Positions 7,574 to 14,884 of a stretch of 64,000 nt of DNA are shown here, piece after piece. Positions within the stretch are counted from its first letter, which is position 1; each line of letters opens with the position of its first letter. The DNA is taken from assembly GCF_001624705.1 (NCBI RefSeq), contig NZ_JSEO01000013.1, positions 104,878 through 168,877 of the forward strand, given 5' to 3'. The stretch is from Marinomonas sp. SBI8L (GTDB lineage: Bacteria > Pseudomonadota > Gammaproteobacteria > Pseudomonadales > Marinomonadaceae). The notes beneath the pieces were generated by a model. That model saw nothing but the letters and a program-made list of their open reading frames with translations. It made no database searches and was not told the DNA's origin. Made by a program: the position numbers and the translations under genes.

Positions 7574-8059
7574 TTAATCTTCAAAATCACTATCTGTCAT
7601 GGGGCCACGATGTTTGATCTGTAGGCCTTTAACAAACTGTCTTAAGATTTGATCTTTACAAGGACGGAAATGTTGGTGGGTGGGTTTTCTGAAAAAAGCA
7701 CTTAGCTCATGTTTGCTTAACTTGAAGTTAGCTAATGCCATTAACTCCATAATGTCATCAGAGGTCAGGCTAAAAGCAATTTTTAGCTTGGTAAATACCA
7801 TGTTGTTATTCAATTTACTTTCAACGGGTGGTTTAGGGCCGTCTCTCTGGCCACGTTTAAAAACGATTAAGCCATTTAAAAAATAGGCCAACAACTTGTC
7901 GTTACAGGCTTTAAAGTCTTTATCAGCATAATGCTTTAGTAGACTACTTACTTCAGCACGATCTACCGTATGTTCAGCAAGCGCAAAAATTTTAATCATA
8001 CTCTTGTCATTAAGGTCAAGTATGTAGCGGATACGGCGAAGTACGTCGTTATTTGTCAT
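7574..8059 (-). CDS. DUF1456-family protein (YehS-like)
   Basis: A 161-residue cytoplasmic protein built of two similar halves, each a DUF1456 repeat: TNNDVLRRIRYILDLNDKSMIKIF...CNDKLLAYFLNGLIVFKRG and NNNMVFTKLKIAFSLTSDDIMELM...CKDQILRQFVKGLQIKHRG. The internal duplication can be read directly by aligning the ILRR/VFTK starts and the C-D-LL-FLNGL/C-QILRQFVKGL ends. E. coli YehS has the same architecture. No biochemical role is known. The gene stands alone between the SPFH/NfeD pair and an amino-acid transporter. Confidence 0.88.
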   Translation of the reverse strand: MTNNDVLRRIRYILDLNDKSMIKIFALAEHTVDRAEVSSLLKHYADKDFKACNDKLLAYFLNGLIVFKRGQRDGPKPPVESKLNNNMVFTKLKIAFSLTSDDIMELMALANFKLSKHELSAFFRKPTHQHFRPCKDQILRQFVKGLQIKHRGPMTDSDFED

Positions 8060-8161
8060 GAAATTGTCTACTAAATAGTGGTTGAAAGTGAGTGTTAATT
8101 ATACGGGTATCTGTTCTATTGTCCTATTTTATCTTAGGGATTTAAAATAGGACCTATTGGG

Positions 8162-8974
8162 TCAAAGCTCTTGTTTCTGTTTTCGATTCAGATATTGCTC
8201 AAACCCACGAATCAACAAAGAAAGCGTGATCGTAAGACAAAGATAAACAAAGGCGACTACATTATAGGTTTCAAAAAACTGGAAGCTGGAAGAGCTATAG
8301 ACTTTACCTAGTTGGGTAATATCTTGTACCCCAAGCGCTGAAACTAAAGCTGAGTCTTTGATCATGGCAACAAAGTCATTACCCAGAGGTGGTAATATTT
8401 TTCTGAAGGCCTGTGGGAAAATGATAAAGCGGAATCTCTGCCAACCATTAAGACCGAGCGCTTTAGCTGCTTCAATTTGGCCTTTATCGACTTCTTGGAT
8501 ACCTGCACGAAAAACTTCCGCAATAAAGGCGCTGTAGCTTATACAAAGCGCTAAAATAGCACGCCAAACCATACTAAAGTCACGGGTTCTAGCTTTATCA
8601 AGCCATTGCCACTCGATCGGTTTTTGCATGACCCAGTTGTAAAAATCCACAAGCTCAGGTGCACCAACAAAGGCAATGTAAAAAAGCAGTACTAGAACCG
8701 GTACGCCACGAATCACTTCTACGTAAAACCTAGCGATTTCTCGAATTAATCGATAGCGAGAAAAACCAGCCAAAGCCATCAAAAGCCCTATCAAACAGGC
8801 GATCAGAAATGCAATTAAAGTCACTGTGATGGTAGTAACTATCCCCTGACTTAGGGTGTTGAAAATTTTCTGATAACCCGTATCCGCTGCAATATTCCAT
8901 GTCAGTAAAACACCACTCACGATAATTGCGAGTAGCCACCAAGGCAGACGATTGAATGAATATTTTGAGGTCAT
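8162..8974 (-). CDS. Polar amino-acid ABC transporter permease (HisM/GlnP type)
   Basis: An inner-membrane permease of 270 residues for a polar amino-acid ABC importer. After an initial transmembrane helix (WWLLAIIVSGVLLTW), the HEQ-family permease domain begins near LSQGIVTTITVTLIAFLIA. It contains YVEVIRGVPVLVLLFYIAF and the ATPase-coupling loop EAAKALGLNGWQRFRFIIFPQAFRKILPPLGNDF. No convincing Shine-Dalgarno sequence precedes the ATG. A strong hairpin separates it from the upstream binding-protein gene. No ATPase gene is adjacent, so the complex must borrow an ATPase encoded elsewhere. Confidence 0.92.
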   Translation of the reverse strand: MTSKYSFNRLPWWLLAIIVSGVLLTWNIAADTGYQKIFNTLSQGIVTTITVTLIAFLIACLIGLLMALAGFSRYRLIREIARFYVEVIRGVPVLVLLFYIAFVGAPELVDFYNWVMQKPIEWQWLDKARTRDFSMVWRAILALCISYSAFIAEVFRAGIQEVDKGQIEAAKALGLNGWQRFRFIIFPQAFRKILPPLGNDFVAMIKDSALVSALGVQDITQLGKVYSSSSFQFFETYNVVAFVYLCLTITLSLLIRGFEQYLNRKQKQEL

Positions 8975-9015
8975 ATAAAATGTAATTTGTAGTCGCTAAG
9001 AGATGTGCTTTAAGC

Positions 9016-9054
9016 AAATAACGCCCCACTACCTAAGGTAATGGGGCGTTATTT
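9016..9054 (-). terminator. Attenuator hairpin between binding-protein and permease genes
   Basis: AAATAACGCCCCA (9016-9028) pairs perfectly with TGGGGCGTTATTT (9042-9054), with an inner TACC/GGTA helix and a TAA loop. On the minus strand the stem ends in TTATTT. Lying between two genes of one operon, it probably ends most transcripts after the binding-protein gene and leaves less permease mRNA. Confidence 0.75.
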
Positions 9055-9068
9055 TAAGGGTGCTTTCA

Positions 9069-9863
9069 CTATTTGTTTTTATAGTCAAAAAACCATTTTT
9101 TATTTAAGGCTTCCAGTGTGCCATCTGCTTTCATGCTGGCAAGAGCGGCATTGATTGGAGCACGTAATTCAGATCCAGGCGTTAAAATAAAACCAAACTC
9201 CTCTGTACCTAATGGACCGCCAATGACTTTAAACATACCCGGGTTAGCACCCATGTAGCCTTGTGCTGAAGTGGAATCCATAAGTACTGAATCAACATCA
9301 CCTGTCTTAAGGGCTTGAACAGAAGGGCCAAAGTTATCAAACAGTACGATACGTGGGTTGGCTTCGTTGCCATCTAAAACATTATAAACAGCAACATAGA
9401 AGTTAGTTGTGCCAGGTTGGGCGCCAAATAAAAAGTCATCATCTTTGGCAAACTCTTCGGCATTATTGAATCTGTCTTCATCAGCACGAACTAGCATGTA
9501 TTGCTGAGATACAAGATAGGCATCAGTAAAGTCAATTTGCTGCTCACGCTCTTCATTGATTGTGATGCCATCCATTCCTACATCAAACTGGCCTTGTTTG
9601 ACCGCTTGTATCATGGTGTCCCAACTACTTAGCTGCCAATCTACTTTGGCATTTAAGCGGTGTGCAATCTCATTAAAGGCGTCATATTCCCAACCTATGC
9701 CTTTGCCTGTTTCAGGATCGGCAAAGTTAAGCGGCGTGTAGGCATTTTCAGTGACAGCCACTATGGTTTGACCATTCAAATCAGGCAAATCATTTGCCAT
9801 CAAGACAGTCGGTACACAGGCGAGAGTAAGTGCTAAAAGACGTTTAAATGGCATAGTGATCAT
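9069..9863 (-). CDS. Periplasmic amino-acid-binding protein
   Basis: The solute receptor of a polar amino-acid ABC importer, 264 residues. The start at 9863 ([12 protein letters not shown]) is preferred to an upstream in-frame codon at 9926: GGAAG lies about four bases before it and the protein then begins with a clean signal peptide ([19 protein letters not shown]). Family-3 binding-protein motifs follow: [64 protein letters not shown], and the late [14 protein letters not shown]. It precedes its permease in the transcript, separated by a strong hairpin. The exact amino acid is not predictable. Confidence 0.93.
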   Translation of the reverse strand: MITMPFKRLLALTLACVPTVLMANDLPDLNGQTIVAVTENAYTPLNFADPETGKGIGWEYDAFNEIAHRLNAKVDWQLSSWDTMIQAVKQGQFDVGMDGITINEEREQQIDFTDAYLVSQQYMLVRADEDRFNNAEEFAKDDDFLFGAQPGTTNFYVAVYNVLDGNEANPRIVLFDNFGPSVQALKTGDVDSVLMDSTSAQGYMGANPGMFKVIGGPLGTEEFGFILTPGSELRAPINAALASMKADGTLEALNKKWFFDYKNK

Positions 9864-9998
9864 AATCTTCCTATCGACATTGTAAGAGGGTTCAAATTTG
9901 GTGAGGAATAATACGCTGAAATGCAAAATTCTGCACTTAATTTGCTATGAAATGAGAGTGATTGAGGGTTTTAAATGTTTGGTTTTTAGGGAAGGGTG

Positions 9999-10022
9999 AG
10001 GGCATGCCAAGAAACATGCCCT
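9999..10022 (-). terminator. Short hairpin downstream of the lipoprotein gene
   Basis: AGGGCATG and CATGCCCT pair perfectly around an 8-base loop. It lies just after the lipoprotein stop on the minus strand; no T-run follows directly. Confidence 0.4.
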
Positions 10023-10030
10023 TGCTTGGA

Positions 10031-10609
10031 TTAGATCGCTAGTTTTGTATAAAACTTGTGTCCAACCTTCATTTTCCAACCTTCAAAGCCCTCTAATGTT
10101 TTAGCTTCCGCTGAAAGTTCATCTAATTCGCTTTCCGATAGAATGTTCAAAGCGTGGCTCTGGTAGCTTCGTTGGCCATCAGGAGCTGTTTCTTGAGTTA
10201 AAGTCATTATGATAGGTAGGATAGTGATTTCACCTGCCTTGGTTTCAAATGGAACATACTCGTCTTTTTCAAGCTGATAAGAGCTACCTTTACCCACAGC
10301 TTTTGTACGACCACCGCTTACAGGGAAAGATTTAATGCCTGTAATTGTATATTCACCCGCAGGTAGGTCTTCTGTCACCGTAAAGGTGTCGTTTGCTTTT
10401 CGCGCGTTAATTTTTACTAACAGATCTTCATCATTATTTAAAATATATCCATACCCCCAAGCACCTTTTGACTTGGTCGCATTATCAGCAGCATAAGGGG
10501 CTAGGACTAAAGTGGAGTCAGAAGAGGTTGGATTAGGTAAAATAGTTTTACAACCAACTAGGGTAATAGCAATAACGGCGGTTAAGGCAATATTAAAAAG
10601 CGATCTCAT
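10031..10609 (-). CDS. Lipoprotein of unknown function
   Basis: A 192-residue predicted lipoprotein I cannot assign to a family. The N-terminal signal (LFNIALTAVIAITLVGC) ends in a lipobox with the acylated cysteine at about residue 20, and the next residues KT carry no inner-membrane retention aspartate, so the outer membrane is the likely location. The mature part looks beta-rich, with GAWGYGYILNN, LPAGEYTITGIKSFPVSGG and FETKAGEITILPIIM, reminiscent of carboxypeptidase-like or DUF2846-like folds in lipoproteins. The C-terminus (SELDELSAEAKTLEGFEGWKMKVG) is more helical. It is a single gene on the minus strand with its own promoter region of about 110 bp. Confidence 0.75.
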   Translation of the reverse strand: MRSLFNIALTAVIAITLVGCKTILPNPTSSDSTLVLAPYAADNATKSKGAWGYGYILNNDEDLLVKINARKANDTFTVTEDLPAGEYTITGIKSFPVSGGRTKAVGKGSSYQLEKDEYVPFETKAGEITILPIIMTLTQETAPDGQRSYQSHALNILSESELDELSAEAKTLEGFEGWKMKVGHKFYTKLAI

Positions 10610-10719
10610 AAAAGGTATATCCTATACATTTTTTTGACATTATTTTGACTTGTGGACATTGCTAGAGAAAGAGGTGTAAGTCAAGGTAATTGTTATTAAC
10701 TCATTAACCTGAAACTAAA

Positions 10720-11790
10720 TTAATCCTTCTTTAAAATCAGGTAGCAAAAATAGGCTCCACCTATGCCGCCAGATAGGATGCCGATGGGTAGTTCTTGTGG
10801 CGCTGTGAGATTTCTGGCTAATAAATCCATATAAAGTAAGAAGCCTGCACCAGCGAGGAAACTCAGAGGAATCAGTGTACGGTTATTGCCACCAATCCAG
10901 TGACGTAAAATATGGGGTATGACTAGCCCGATGAAGCCAATTGAGCCAGTTAAAGAGACAATAACACTGGTAAGTAGGCCTGTGCATAATAAGAAAATGA
11001 TCTGGTAACGTTTTACCGGAATGCCTAAGGTATGAGCGCTTTGGCTACCCATCATTAAAGTGTTAAGTACTGGGGCCTGCCAAATTAACCAGAGGCAAGT
11101 GCTAATGACTGTGATACAGGGTAATAACAAGTTCCCCCATTGAGCACGACCAAGGCCACCTAGCATCCAAAAAAGAATAGAATTAGCCGTACTTTGATCT
11201 CCTAGATAGATCAAAAAGTTAGTTCCAGCCATGAGTAAAAATGAAATAGCGACACCGGCTAGAATGATTTTATCTGGTGATTGGTTGGTCTTTTTGCTAA
11301 GTAGTGCAAAGAGGAAGAGAAGGGATAATAGACTGCCTAAAAAACTTGCTATGGTGAGAGAGTAAATACCTGCAAATAAGCCTATATGAGCTATGACTAT
11401 TACCGCTCCTAAAGACGCACCTGAAGAGGCTCCTAATAAAAAAGGGTCAGCTAAAGGGTTGCGTGTAACGGCTTGCAATACGGCACCTGCTACTGCTAAA
11501 CCACCGCCAGCTAGTATGGCTAGTATGCTTCTAGGTAGTCTTAGTTGCCAAATAATACTGGTATGTATTGGGCTAACTGCAGAGGCAAGTTCTGGGTCTA
11601 TTGGAATCTGAAGTAAGTGATACAGTTTGATCTTAAAAATATTCACAATATCAATGAAGGTGATATTAGAAACACCTTCACTGATATTCAAAAAAAGCCC
11701 GAGTAATAGCAGTCCTAGTAACACAATACTAAGTAGGTGTTTACTTACTGTTGTGTTAGGGTGAGATCCTTGAGACTGAATTAAGCTCAC
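10720..11790 (-). CDS. FecCD/BtuC-family ABC permease (corrinoid uptake)
   Basis: An inner-membrane permease of 356 residues with about ten transmembrane helices, of the BtuC/FecCD family that imports vitamin B12, haem or siderophores. Diagnostic segments are LRLPRSILAILAGGGLAVAGAVLQAVTRNPLADPFLLGASSGASLGA and the coupling region GSIGFIGLVIPHILRHWIGGNNRTLIPLSFLAGAGFL. It is the last gene of a four-gene operon behind a cobalamin riboswitch, which makes a corrinoid the most likely substrate. It starts six bases after the binding-protein gene. The btuC label itself is withheld because siderophore permeases look alike. Confidence 0.9.
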   Translation of the reverse strand: MSLIQSQGSHPNTTVSKHLLSIVLLGLLLLGLFLNISEGVSNITFIDIVNIFKIKLYHLLQIPIDPELASAVSPIHTSIIWQLRLPRSILAILAGGGLAVAGAVLQAVTRNPLADPFLLGASSGASLGAVIVIAHIGLFAGIYSLTIASFLGSLLSLLFLFALLSKKTNQSPDKIILAGVAISFLLMAGTNFLIYLGDQSTANSILFWMLGGLGRAQWGNLLLPCITVISTCLWLIWQAPVLNTLMMGSQSAHTLGIPVKRYQIIFLLCTGLLTSVIVSLTGSIGFIGLVIPHILRHWIGGNNRTLIPLSFLAGAGFLLYMDLLARNLTAPQELPIGILSGGIGGAYFCYLILKKD

Positions 11791-11796
11791 ACTAAG

Positions 11797-12765
11797 TTAC
11801 TCTGCGAACATTTGTTGGGAAAGCTTTTTAATGGCGCCAATGTTTAATGGCCCAGGTGTGATTTCCCCATATTCAAGCGGTAAGAAGCGTTTATTTTTAA
11901 CCGCACTTAGTTGAGATAGTAACGGGTGGTTTTGTAAGAAGTTCCAAGATTGTTTCCAACCACCTTTGTCATAATCAACCAAAATCAGGAAGTCAGGGTT
12001 AGTGTCCATAATAGCTTCAATGCTCACCTTGCCCCAACTCGTATCTAGGTGATCCATCACATTGATACCACCTGCCGCTCTGATTAACGCGGTAGGCATA
12101 CCAAACCTTCCTGAAGTAAATACTTTATCTTCTCCTGAATCATACAAAAAGACTTTAACTGGTGGTTTGTCTTTTACTGACGTTTGAATTTCTTGGATTT
12201 CATCCTGCCAAGTGTTAACTAGTTTTTCCGCTTTTTCTTGTACACCAAAAACGGCGCCTAAACGAATCATGTCATCGTATAAAAGTGCCATTTTTGCATC
12301 TTCTCCTTGTTTATCTAAATGAACACAAGACTCACTTAGTTCTAAGGTTTTGATATCAAAGCGTTCAAGCCCTTGTGGTGTCACATCTTCGCCAATACGC
12401 ATGCCGTAATTCCAACCTGCGAAAAAGAGATCAGGGTTAGCAGATAAGATATTTTCTAAGCTTGGATTTTTGCTTGCTAACTCTGGAATGCCTTGGCGAT
12501 CTTTATCAAAGCTAGGAGAGGTTTTATACCACCCCGTAATGCCTGTTAGGCCTACAATCTGGTCTTGAAGGTCGAGTGCGAAGGCCATTTGAGACATGTT
12601 TTGATCATGAATAACGGCTCTTGTGGGTGCTTGGTCAAAGGTAATGCTTCTATCACAGCTGGTTACAGTGACAGGAAAGTCGCTTGCATTTACTTGAAAG
12701 CTTGCCCCAAGGCTTAATACACCTAGTGTTAGAAAAGAGTGCTTAATCAGTTTTAAAGACGTCAT
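11797..12765 (-). CDS. Periplasmic binding protein for corrinoid-type substrate
   Basis: A 322-residue class-III periplasmic binding protein (BtuF/FecB type). Residues 1-28 are a signal peptide (HSFLTLGVLSLGASFQVNAS). The first lobe shows CDRSITFDQAPTRAVIHDQNM and the segment LENILSANPDLFFAGW; a long helix (MALLYDDMIRLGAVFGVQEKAEKLVNTWQ) bridges to the second lobe, with SVEAIMDTNPDFLILVD-like features. Two cysteines in the mature protein (TSCDR and ESCVH) may form a disulfide. It is co-transcribed with its ATPase and permease under a B12 riboswitch, the main reason to propose a corrinoid ligand. Confidence 0.88.
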   Translation of the reverse strand: MTSLKLIKHSFLTLGVLSLGASFQVNASDFPVTVTSCDRSITFDQAPTRAVIHDQNMSQMAFALDLQDQIVGLTGITGWYKTSPSFDKDRQGIPELASKNPSLENILSANPDLFFAGWNYGMRIGEDVTPQGLERFDIKTLELSESCVHLDKQGEDAKMALLYDDMIRLGAVFGVQEKAEKLVNTWQDEIQEIQTSVKDKPPVKVFLYDSGEDKVFTSGRFGMPTALIRAAGGINVMDHLDTSWGKVSIEAIMDTNPDFLILVDYDKGGWKQSWNFLQNHPLLSQLSAVKNKRFLPLEYGEITPGPLNIGAIKKLSQQMFAE

Positions 12766-12796
12766 ATGTTTCTCAAATTATGGTCTGAGCCAATGG

Positions 12797-13573
12797 TTAG
12801 TAACTTGTTAATGGCTCTGTGTGAATGCTTAAACAGTCATGTTGATTGGTATAGGTAGTCGCTTTTACTTTAAATACCTGCTTGAACAGTGACTGGGTGA
12901 GTATGTCTTTTGCTGGACCTTGCTGTATTACCTTGCCTTGGCTCATCACCAGTAGCTTGTCACAAAACCTTGCTGCTAACTGGATGTCGTGCAAGCTAAT
13001 GATTAAGGTGATAGGCAAGGACTTAAGTAAATACATAAGTTCTATTTGATGTTGTATATCTAAATGATTGGCGGGTTCATCTAACACTAAAATTTGGGTG
13101 TTTTGAGCAAGGGCACGAGCGATCAAGACACGTTTCTTCTCACCACCTGATAGGGTGTGGAAGACTTGATGTCTAAGCGAATCCAATTTTAGTTTATCTA
13201 TGGCGTAGTTTATCCATTTCTGAGCCTCATCATCGTGTCCCCAAAGCCAATGTCGATAGGGTGTTCGACCAGACTCAATCACTTCTTCAACCGTTAGGTA
13301 AATGTCACTTGGCATCTCTTGCATCACGGCACTGATAAGTTTGGCCCGTGATTTCTCTTTAAAAGAAGACAGTGTTTTACCTTGGATACTGATTTGCCCA
13401 GTAGCATTGGCGTTAAGCCCAAGAATGCAATGGATGAGTGATGATTTACCCGCACCATTAGGGCCAACTATGCCTAGAGTTTGCTGCTTAGCAAGTTCAA
13501 AGCTGACATCAGATAATAGGGTTTTACCATTATCTAAGGTCAAACTAATTTGCTCTGCTTTAATAAAGGACAT
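12797..13573 (-). CDS. ABC transporter ATPase (BtuD/FecE-like)
   Basis: The ATP-hydrolysing subunit of the corrinoid-type importer, 258 residues. In order it has Walker A GPNGAGKSS near residue 38, the Q-loop around AVMQEMPSD, the signature LSGGEKKR, Walker B ILVLDEPANHLD, and the switch histidine in IISLHD. The layout is that of iron-chelate/B12 ATPases. It lies 31 bases upstream of the binding-protein gene on the same strand and 108 bases downstream of the CbiM-like gene. An inverted repeat in that gap may be a processing or partial termination site. Confidence 0.93.
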   Translation of the reverse strand: MSFIKAEQISLTLDNGKTLLSDVSFELAKQQTLGIVGPNGAGKSSLIHCILGLNANATGQISIQGKTLSSFKEKSRAKLISAVMQEMPSDIYLTVEEVIESGRTPYRHWLWGHDDEAQKWINYAIDKLKLDSLRHQVFHTLSGGEKKRVLIARALAQNTQILVLDEPANHLDIQHQIELMYLLKSLPITLIISLHDIQLAARFCDKLLVMSQGKVIQQGPAKDILTQSLFKQVFKVKATTYTNQHDCLSIHTEPLTSY

Positions 13574-13600
13574 AATTGCTTCGCTAAGGTGAATAGTGGA

Positions 13601-13627
13601 TTAGGCAAAGCAAACTGCAATGCCTAA
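13601..13627 (-). other. Inverted repeat between CbiM-like and ATPase genes
   Basis: TTAGGC (13601-13606) and GCCTAA (13622-13627) can pair around a 15-base loop in the intercistronic RNA. No T-run follows on the minus strand. It may affect relative expression of the two parts of the operon. Confidence 0.35.
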
Positions 13628-13681
13628 AAATTGCCAATCAATAAATGGTCATCAACTCGTCATTAAGTAGATACTTAGTGA

Positions 13682-14359
13682 TTAGCTTGCTTGATAAAGG
13701 CGCTTATATACCAAGCCAGTACCTTGCAATCCGTTAATTGCTTTTGCCGCCGCGAGGATAGCGAGATCGACAAGAGGCTCAAGTAAAACAACGGTTAGAT
13801 AAGCACCTGAGAAGGCGCCAACAGAGGCTAGGTTTTCGGCGTTAAAGCCTTGACCGTAAAATGCCCAGAAAGCGACCCAAGCGACAATGCCACCTTGATA
13901 AGTGAGAGACAGCTTGAATGCTTGAGAGTATTTGATGTCCACATAGGCTGTATTGTCACTGATAATTTTTCGAGCGATGACAGACATAGCAAAGAGAGGT
14001 AAAAGTAGTGTTGTCACATTCATGCCAAATTGAGGTAGGTCGAATGGGGCAAAGAAAACACCTTGAGCTAATAAACCACCAATTAGGCCAATGGCTGCGG
14101 CTGCAGGGCCTAAAATCAGAAATAGAGTTGAGCCTAGAATAAGGTGAACTTCTGAAACACCGACTGGATGGTGCGGGAAGACCTGAAAAAAGACGAAAAC
14201 AGAAAGAATGGCTAACATGCTTCTGATCATAAGTGTGCTTAAGCCACTTTCTTTAATACTTTGATACGCTGATTTAGCGACTAGGCCAAAGGATACTGTA
14301 GCGGTTGCGTAGCTAAGCAGAAGCTTGGCTCCTGTTACTATTTCTGGTTCGATATGCAC
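13682..14359 (-). CDS. CbiM-family metal transport membrane protein
   Basis: A 225-residue polytopic membrane protein of the CbiM superfamily, the substrate-binding membrane component of cobalt/nickel ECF transporters. The GTG at 14359 is chosen over an upstream in-frame ATG because GGAG lies seven bases before it. The protein then begins MHIEPEIV, giving the N-terminal Met-His of CbiM proteins whose second-residue histidine binds the metal. The core contains FPHHPVGVSEVHLILGSTLFLILG and FFAPFDLPQFGMNVTTLLLPLF. No CbiN, CbiQ or CbiO gene is next to it. It is the first gene after a cobalamin riboswitch, so it should be repressed when B12 is plentiful. Confidence 0.88.
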   Translation of the reverse strand: MHIEPEIVTGAKLLLSYATATVSFGLVAKSAYQSIKESGLSTLMIRSMLAILSVFVFFQVFPHHPVGVSEVHLILGSTLFLILGPAAAAIGLIGGLLAQGVFFAPFDLPQFGMNVTTLLLPLFAMSVIARKIISDNTAYVDIKYSQAFKLSLTYQGGIVAWVAFWAFYGQGFNAENLASVGAFSGAYLTVVLLEPLVDLAILAAAKAINGLQGTGLVYKRLYQAS

Positions 14360-14403
14360 TTTGCATCTCCAATTATTATGATCATACACACCCGTATGAC
14401 GTT

Positions 14404-14426
14404 AAAAAGGGTGGCGAATTTCGCCC
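14404..14426 (-). terminator. Riboswitch expression-platform terminator
   Basis: On the minus strand GGCGA pairs with TCGCC around AAT, followed by ACCC and five T. It lies just after the conserved B12 box and about 45 bases before the CbiM-like start, the position of a ligand-controlled terminator. Confidence 0.75.
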
Positions 14427-14434
14427 TGAAGTAC

Positions 14435-14610
14435 GTATAGGCCGGTCTCCGGACTGAATAAGATAAGTTCATTCCTTCCCAGTTTAGATTAAATAGAGGT
14501 TACTTAATCTAGCTAGTGAAATTGAACAGTGCTACTTGCTCTTATATACCGTTGCGGGGGCAGTACGGGCTTTACTTCTTCCTGAAGTGCACCTGTTTCC
14601 CGTTTAACTT
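14435..14610 (-). ncRNA. Cobalamin riboswitch
   Basis: Read on the minus strand, the conserved blocks appear in the right order. GGGAAACAGGTGCACTTCAGG opens the element (positions 14601-14581) and CTGCCCCCGCAACGGTA follows. The B12 box AGTCCGGAGACCGGCCT closes it (14455-14439). The aptamer binds adenosylcobalamin or a related corrinoid and switches off the downstream operon of CbiM-like, ATPase, binding protein and permease. A short GC stem with a T-run sits directly downstream. Confidence 0.96.
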
Positions 14611-14659
14611 TTGTTTAAATTAGATAATAAAACCTATTTTTAAATTCAAACTTAAAGCA

Positions 14660-14695
14660 CCTAACGCGATAAACTCGTTTATGAGTTTAATTAGG
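14660..14695. other. Hairpin between the riboswitch and the leuA promoter region
   Basis: CCTAA and TTAGG enclose the perfect stem TAAACTC/GAGTTTA (loop GTTTAT). It lies in the 275-bp gap between the divergently transcribed riboswitch operon and leuA. No T-run follows on either strand. The rest of the gap shows no gene that I can recognise. Confidence 0.35.
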
Positions 14696-14794
14696 CGAGA
14701 GAGTAACCATTTGTAATGGTCATCGCAACTTATCTAACTAGATAAAAATTCACGTTAAAGAGAATATTACTTTATTCATTGTGTTAGATTTAAT

Positions 14795-14825
14795 CTGACA
14801 TGGGTTAACCAAACCGCACTAGAAT
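14795..14825 (+). promoter_or_regulatory. Possible leuA promoter with palindromic spacer
   Basis: CTGACA (14795-14800) and TAGAAT (14820-14825) resemble -35 and -10 boxes, but the 19-bp spacing is long. The perfect palindrome GGTTAACC (14803-14810) lies in the spacer and could be a regulator site. Weak evidence. Confidence 0.3.
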
Positions 14826-14884
14826 AAAAACAGACAGGCTATTCTTTTTTCGGGTAAGAAAAGGCTAGATGAAGGTGGAGCATT

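Noticed and set aside
9864-9926. Extended N-terminus of the amino-acid-binding protein
   Set aside because: The extra 21 residues precede the signal peptide and a good GGAAG lies next to the start at 9863.
14360-14389. Upstream ATG for the CbiM-like protein
   Set aside because: It lacks a ribosome binding site and would bury the functional Met-His N-terminus supplied by the GTG at 14359.
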